From positions 151,481 through 215,480 of the forward strand of contig NZ_QLYY01000009.1 in assembly GCF_003350295.1 (NCBI RefSeq): a DNA stretch of 64,000 nt. The letters are read 5' to 3'. A program made the translations under genes and the position numbers. The notes beneath the pieces are model-generated. The model saw only the letters and a program-made list of their open reading frames with translations, did no database searches and was not told where the DNA came from. Origin of the DNA: Vibrio tetraodonis. GTDB lineage: Bacteria; Pseudomonadota; Gammaproteobacteria; Enterobacterales; Vibrionaceae. Positions within the stretch are counted from its first letter, which is position 1, and every line of letters begins with the position of its first letter. Shown piece after piece: positions 61,101 to 64,000 of this stretch.

Positions 61101-62236
61101 GCGGTTGGCGCCACATAGGTTGGAGTGCGGGCCACTTGCATCGCCACTTTGGCCAGTTTGTTTTTGGCCCCTTCGCCCATTTTGGCCACTGTGCTTTTGG
61201 TCGCTTTACCCGCCTTAACCGCTGCATCCTCAAACTTGAGGATCTGCTCACCCATGGCCACCTCTACATCGGCAAGGTTAATGCTCTTACTTTCCTTGTC
61301 TTGTTCATGCTCTCCGCGCTGACGTTTTTCTTCTTTGCTCTGACCCGCCTTTGAGACAAGCATAGAAGCCGCGCTGTCTTTAAAACTCGGATCAAACTGT
61401 TTTTGCTTACCCTTAAGATGGTTAATCACCACTTCAAGTGCGTTCATCACCTGATCAAAATAGGCTTTGACTTCGGCTTCACGCTTGAAGGTATTTCGCC
61501 AACCTTTGCGCTGTATCTTGTTCTTACTCGACTCAAGTTCATGACGCACGTCTTGAAGACGATTTCTCACAGCATGCCTACACAGCGTCACATGATGGCG
61601 CAGGTTTTCCGTATCTTGAGTCAGGCCATGTTTTTGTTTGTACTCAGTGGAGACTTTCTCTTTCCAAGTCTCTAGCTCTAAATCTTGATCATGTTCAAAC
61701 GCTTTTAGCGCTTCAGTAACCACTTTTAAACTTCCATCGATGTGCCTTGCAAGCTGATACGCATTGGCCCTATCAGATTTGGCCAACTCATCAATCCAGC
61801 CTTTCGACTTACTATTGGCGTCACTTATCATGGCATCAACGGGTGACGACAATTCAGCGGGTATATTGGTGATCGCTTCTTTGGCCTGTTTAAGCTCTGT
61901 GATTAAGTCACGCTGAATATCAATCTCTTGTTCATTGTATCCCTGCTCAATAAAGGTCTTGGCCTGCTCGTATTTGTCTTGCCACGCCTGCCAGACCAAT
62001 TCGAGGGTGTCATCACTGGCCTTCAATGTTGTGTTCAGCCGCTCTTTAGAAGCTGGCGTTACCCGCTTATCCATAGCTTCTAAAAGCGGTGCTTGTGACT
62101 TGTCCATACGTTGAGCCGACGCGCGGTTGGTTTCAATCGATGTTAGGCCAGAACCCGCATACACAAGCGGGGTAGCTTCACGGGAAGAGGTGTTAAGAAC
62201 GTTGTAAGGCACAAGCACTTTAGAGTCGTTAGGCAC
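55187..62236 (-). CDS. Giant multidomain toxin (2,349 aa) with NleD-like (M91) zinc protease domain and triple repeat
   Basis: No signal peptide. The GTG at 62236 follows AAGGA by seven bases and aligns with the 134-aa homologue; the longer frame starts at TTG 62284. Layout: N-terminal ATPLVYAGSGLTSI motif and helical, coiled-coil region (1-about 600); two hydrophobic stretches around 807-848 and 880-912 that could insert in membranes; a zinc protease domain with LAHELIHILDKD (His 1153 to His 1157), a downstream Glu in LEHMAVGIPY and the FTVNQLRKELGIEPRTHY block typical of NleD/HopH1 (M91); then an unassigned region, three tandem 120-residue repeats (1669-2033) and a Pro-rich tail with MPPPPSSGRG. 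NleD cleaves JNK and p38 in host cells; activity here is inferred. Confidence 0.82.
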   Translation of the reverse strand: MPNDSKVLVPYNVLNTSSREATPLVYAGSGLTSIETNRASAQRMDKSQAPLLEAMDKRVTPASKERLNTTLKASDDTLELVWQAWQDKYEQAKTFIEQGYNEQEIDIQRDLITELKQAKEAITNIPAELSSPVDAMISDANSKSKGWIDELAKSDRANAYQLARHIDGSLKVVTEALKAFEHDQDLELETWKEKVSTEYKQKHGLTQDTENLRHHVTLCRHAVRNRLQDVRHELESSKNKIQRKGWRNTFKREAEVKAYFDQVMNALEVVINHLKGKQKQFDPSFKDSAASMLVSKAGQSKEEKRQRGEHEQDKESKSINLADVEVAMGEQILKFEDAAVKAGKATKSTVAKMGEGAKNKLAKVAMQVARTPTYVAPTALHLLHKARSPMAKGVNKALNHNLSHDDQIIRSIVRSLCWVLIQPAFRMQYDYAPLLGAAQSIAKSKHNTADSADVLETVTEGSAATSGINKAASAQSEQGTGEAEKSRQEVLEPSLKKAQQASESLLAQVSLGGNGALKDVLKHYQVDDLTKLLEQLQSLSLSEDTPDTKIRPSLGRDVHTLKNLLAQEPSSRSAQLNQISASERQRLVNILATIKDMGLSEQRFNKTVDYFLGVGQEVLTQEGQESLGNIVVKIEDALRKGEAYKKVRAMALKLRARATKASDYQDSSLDSIIHKARFAGLAARDAYDELDSLALKHTGQPLGPFSRRSRVAKDWGICANEVLREAGHTDAALIPDTEVIRHALTERNMLIGLVSDKDPLGIFFSTRIAGEWRYAYRDQTIKPMSPAEYAAQEKTLAEFIVSWSQKRLARGVVVSFIEGGMDVVGGLTVTPIKIGVRAGIKVPISLIRIGYDVQKIKQGVMPGEDKPYKVIKARITHRLEQLGFKMLMIPVGSTVKTVFAAGVSAAAHAHNAMVEKEEDKVKISSWAKVLGTETLLTGDSVPVSLGAKTAANLVMEPSPNLTSDEQQVVEQIKQALAGESASQELDAVDESNRISNAYPDINRGQGKYKGAVDKSLAKIASTPFGRDLIESMNEQGVEITQPSEEERLRQEDWQYKVSETHTIKIKGTEEYFEYVSDVLGELSETEEGERLLTALQGKDFSICFPEPKLYHGMTIYPASTDLDKNIIYFDPLSLSSFDSDSAGIQQPMLKLAHELIHILDKDNLIKDGSTFTKEDKERLEHMAVGIPYVQDDQTDDFSKTDVKKAHLKEGAPIFTVNQLRKELGIEPRTHYTMGDSDEGRLYFQYPDNSNLKTEVGLFKRYRELQGGIEWCEREKEATPGIRFLKRNWLDKKKVELEAKLNQVDKEMALFKSEVPNIERLAYAKLWLAEAKAGSFEENIAKQYLEHVNWNIEQGWNEELDQEYSRDSDSRVLTVDEFKSETIKDLRTAYFTGDCVKAYALILSKLESVNEKLDNRDWEDEEKLQALLEQQNILTNAEAIFINQATSPGIPEVRYLFLPGNVEDIEAAARSYYENMDLLALPDGTVVSPDEQRALIDIYGGPEEFAEHMRMAHEHNKVLSMSETLTPDQFLLMIAERTLEENGRLPPEGEGIDASFLDKKVMVRFDHVKRTWTSGDDFEQDEWSTEKEFTVKEILLGKHKQYAKSLSPAAGNGYCSVASMTSSDQEVAGLERELGNVRVQNEYMDHVDDLKGNPQFMGALQHRLKTQLYQRLTDLGADKGQLVTVGIDHQPDSLVGHSGRLNMNSVFAIRNDDGTFTFFSLLTDKTFTTTNADEESSWENEKKGEIEAQGWLKDPNSEFNKFMSAHIDPKERFSASDYELKLDFFDRESVLNQRLEDLGVTKGDLVSVGINYQPDSHTINRGPLDMDSVFAVKNDDGTLTFFSLYSEETFTTTKVDDENSLRNEQDGMREAYRWLRDPNSEFHNFMTAHIVPEESSYKLQLDLFDHQSEELNQRREELGLNQGDLVSVGINNQQDGHFGHSRRINMDSVFAVRNVDGTLTFFSQSSDETYTTTKVDDEHSWRNEQEGMKEAYYWLRDPNSEFYRFMSAHIEPEDRLSSLGHDLSGYDLRLNLVDHQNEDALLGKNTENFMDFMKNWMDVNSRSEGEEVIEAFSFWVNELGKAWTAATDSLPLPIKFMARMGFTIVQGSLNMANAETIAERDEAGRNMGYSMGKVAAFSAASGTANPKAMTNFKVFPGPTPADKVFTAREHTANVIGRGPVSMGTKWGGAPSADDRIRSTFQDPDKGYTPASQPTAATKPNEVLDFGTTDEIWGRMMNGEPQSFETVPEAPPTASESLIQGASNQSNPAGETMEDPITSMPPPPSSGRGSMESPIAGRIGDYIERGQICTRRHSEDDRIYYLAAKFTGPIRYRPDPEDEELWHKVKSEPWM
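56137..57232 (-). repeat. Three tandem copies of an unknown ~120-residue domain within the giant toxin
   Basis: Copy 1 lies at about 56,861-57,232, copy 2 at 56,501-56,860 and copy 3 at 56,137-56,500. Each begins RxxxLGxxxGxLVxVGIxxQ and contains NMxSVFAxRNxDGTxTFFS, then DPNSEFxxFM and AHI. Copies 2 and 3 are closest. At DNA level the copies stay in register at a 360-base period. No known family was recognised. Confidence 0.85.
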
Positions 62237-62286
62237 GGGATTATCCTTAATTTGCAATTTAGAAAACTGCCAAACGATAACCAATC

Positions 62287-62313
62287 AAAACGACGATAGA
62301 ACGTACAAAACGC
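62287..62313 (-). promoter_or_regulatory. Conserved upstream element of the giant toxin gene
   Basis: The counterpart of 55063-55089, with 23 of 27 bases identical, about 50 bases before the GTG start. On the minus strand it reads through TTGTACG and ATCGTCGTTTTGATTGG, which may be promoter sequence (inference). Confidence 0.6.
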
Positions 62314-62551
62314 GTAAGTGACAAAACCAAAGTCTATGGTATTTACTAGAAAAATATGTCAGCGAGTTAACATGCTTTTTTATATGACAAATACTGATAT
62401 GAAATTTGTCATTTATGGTATGACCAAATGTCTATATTTAACGACTCGTGATACAACTTATTATACAGGGGTTGGTTTTATGAAATAAATCATAGTTATA
62501 TCGCTAGTACCTTGCTCCAAGGTAGTTAAATTATTAGTAATAGGAATTTTA

Positions 62552-63652
62552 ATGAATATAAGAAAATTATGTTATTTAGCTGCAATATTAGTATCCTCAT
62601 CTGCCCTGGCAGAAAGTACGTTTGTAATTGATGCAGGCAGCGGAGGCTCGAGATTATTCGAATATCAATACCACCAAGACACATCATCTGATCACGGACT
62701 ACCTGTGATTGATGAACAAATTAAACACCAAAGTATCAAAGGTGGTGTGCAAACTATCAAAGAGGCAAATTTAGACAGTTATATTGATAGCCTATTTGTA
62801 GAAACCAAAACAACTCCAGATCACGTATACTTTTATTCTACTGCTGGCATGCGAACCATTTCAGCGACGGAGAGAAACTCAGTTAATCAGAGAGTCAAAG
62901 ATGCACTTGCCAAGCGATTCCCTGATGCGGATATCAAAGTTAAAACAATCACGGGACAAACAGAAGGCGCATATGCTTGGCTAACCGCCAACTACTATAA
63001 TGGGTCTTTTGTTAATGACCAGAAAACAACGGGCATTATGGATCTTGGCGGAGCTTCAACTCAGATCACCTATGAAACGAAAACAGGCGACGATCTGTTT
63101 AATGTCAACGTAGGAAATCTAAATTACACGCTTTCTTCAACCAGCTACCTTGGTTTGGGTCAAAACTTGGCGGTTAGCCAATACTTCAATCAAGCCGCAT
63201 GTTTTCCTAAAAATTATCCTTTACCCAATGATCAATTGGGAACTGGAAAATTTGGTGAATGCGTAGAAAAAATTGAGCCTCTTATCAATGGTGTTCATAG
63301 CGTTAGTACCAAGAACGCGCAATCAGGAACAAGTGCGGATTTATATGCGATCGGCGGTTTCTTCTATAGTAGTACTGGCCTAGGGATAAACGACGCTTAT
63401 AGTCTGAGCAAGCTCGAAGAAGCAGGCAAAGACTTCTGTTCCCAGAATTGGGAAGACGTAGAGCAAGGTAAAACAGATTACGAATTTAACCCTCACCTAT
63501 ATGCTGGCTGCTTTAATGCCGCTTATCAGCATACGTTAATTACCAAAGGCTACCAGCTTACAGATGATACAAATAACATCACACCTGTAAGAGAACTCAA
63601 AGGCAACACCATCAGCTGGACACTAGGCCCAGTCCTCGCACCGGATTTGTGA
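62552..63652 (+). CDS. Secreted GDA1/CD39-family apyrase (NTPDase)
   Basis: 366 residues with a signal peptide (about 1-20, ending SSALA). All apyrase conserved regions are visible: ACR1 FVIDAGSGGSRLFEY, ACR2 YSTAGMR, ACR3 TGQTEGAYAWLTANY with the catalytic Glu, ACR4 IMDLGGASTQITYE and ACR5 SWTLGPVL. The enzyme should hydrolyse extracellular ATP/ADP to AMP, removing a danger signal. Bacterial members are uncommon; the Legionella pneumophila one is needed for full virulence. It diverges from the giant toxin gene, with 315 bases between their starts, and has its own promoter region. Confidence 0.93.
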   Translation: MNIRKLCYLAAILVSSSALAESTFVIDAGSGGSRLFEYQYHQDTSSDHGLPVIDEQIKHQSIKGGVQTIKEANLDSYIDSLFVETKTTPDHVYFYSTAGMRTISATERNSVNQRVKDALAKRFPDADIKVKTITGQTEGAYAWLTANYYNGSFVNDQKTTGIMDLGGASTQITYETKTGDDLFNVNVGNLNYTLSSTSYLGLGQNLAVSQYFNQAACFPKNYPLPNDQLGTGKFGECVEKIEPLINGVHSVSTKNAQSGTSADLYAIGGFFYSSTGLGINDAYSLSKLEEAGKDFCSQNWEDVEQGKTDYEFNPHLYAGCFNAAYQHTLITKGYQLTDDTNNITPVRELKGNTISWTLGPVLAPDL

Positions 63653-63724
63653 TGGGTTGAGGAAAGTTTAAGGACCAAATACAACAAACCCCAGCATTTG
63701 TGCTTAATGCCGTTCGGATAAGTA

Positions 63725-64000
63725 TTAACACTTATATCTAAATGGATATTTGGCCCGAACAAAGAGGACTGAACGTGGAAACGTTCGGTCCTTTCTTTTA
63801 TCTGGCAAAATGAAATGGCTGATGCTCTCTCGCATTTGTTTGAGCCTGACAGGTAAAGTGCCATCGGGGCTGAGCGCTAGCCATCGCAACTGGGCATCTA
63901 TCAAATTTATTGCTGCTGTGAAGCTAACCCGAGTTGGGCTTACATTGGCATCTTCGGCAATATGAATCATTTCTAAACGTACTAAATTATAGGCAAGCAA
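63725..64000 (-). mobile_element. IS4-family transposase, C-terminal part (runs off the window)
   Basis: 91 residues at the minus-strand 3' end of a transposase (AYNLVRLEMIHIAEDANVSP, ending KDRTFPRSVLFVRAKYPF), whose N-terminus lies past base 64,000. The tail is typical of IS4-family DDE transposases. The right end of the insertion may be near 63,705-63,725 (TAATGCCGTTCGGATAAGT), but the partner repeat is outside the window. It borders the toxin-apyrase island. Confidence 0.75.

Overview
This window is chromosomal DNA of a gamma-proteobacterium, almost certainly a Vibrio. The main indicators are a fused eight-gene his operon with a polyhistidine leader peptide, a Vibrio-type H-NS, the psrA-fadE pair, fabV, an MneA-like manganese exporter beside a manganese pyrophosphatase, an OmpU/OmpT-style porin and the light/oxidative-stress lipid cluster (cfa, DUF1365, FAD oxidoreductase, SDR). 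No rRNA, tRNA or CRISPR array was seen.

Bases 1 to about 49,000 are ordinary core genome. In order: the end of sap (sapD tail, sapF); small conserved proteins; ppaC and mneA (manganese theme, Fur-like box before mneA); a CSS-motif/EAL cyclic-di-GMP phosphodiesterase; hisGDCBHAFI with hisL and an attenuator; an NhaC-family antiporter; hns; gsk; mnmA-hflD-purB; an eight-gene minus-strand operon for membrane-lipid modification (27,615 to 21,555) headed by two matching inverted repeats; htpX; bioBFCD divergent from bioA across a BirA-type operator; a DUF2057 protein; a porin; dinG; a TSUP permease; priC-ybaM-roxA; xthA; fabV; psrA-fadE; a PLP enzyme; and two small conserved proteins. PurR-type boxes stand before purB and gsk, and a PsrA-type box before psrA.

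Bases 49,000 to 64,000 are an accessory toxin island, and the most interesting part of the window. It has four parts. (1) A dermonecrotic-toxin-like protein of about 1,790 residues is split into two ORFs (701 and 1,087 aa) by what looks like a 5-bp tandem duplication; removing one unit restores a single frame. The N-terminal ORF carries a polybasic RSKRTRR site and the C-terminal ORF a YopT-like (C58) cysteine-protease triad. (2) A 134-aa protein resembles a stand-alone copy of the N-terminal domain of the next gene. (3) A 2,349-aa protein carries an HELIH zinc-protease domain resembling the NleD/HopH1 family (M91) and three tandem copies of an unknown domain of about 120 residues. (4) A secreted GDA1/CD39-type apyrase reads away from the toxins. 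The island ends at an IS4-like transposase that runs off the window. The 134-aa and 2,349-aa genes share an N-terminal motif, a GTG start and a conserved upstream element, which suggests duplication and common control.

All functions are read from sequence motifs and gene order; no searches were run.
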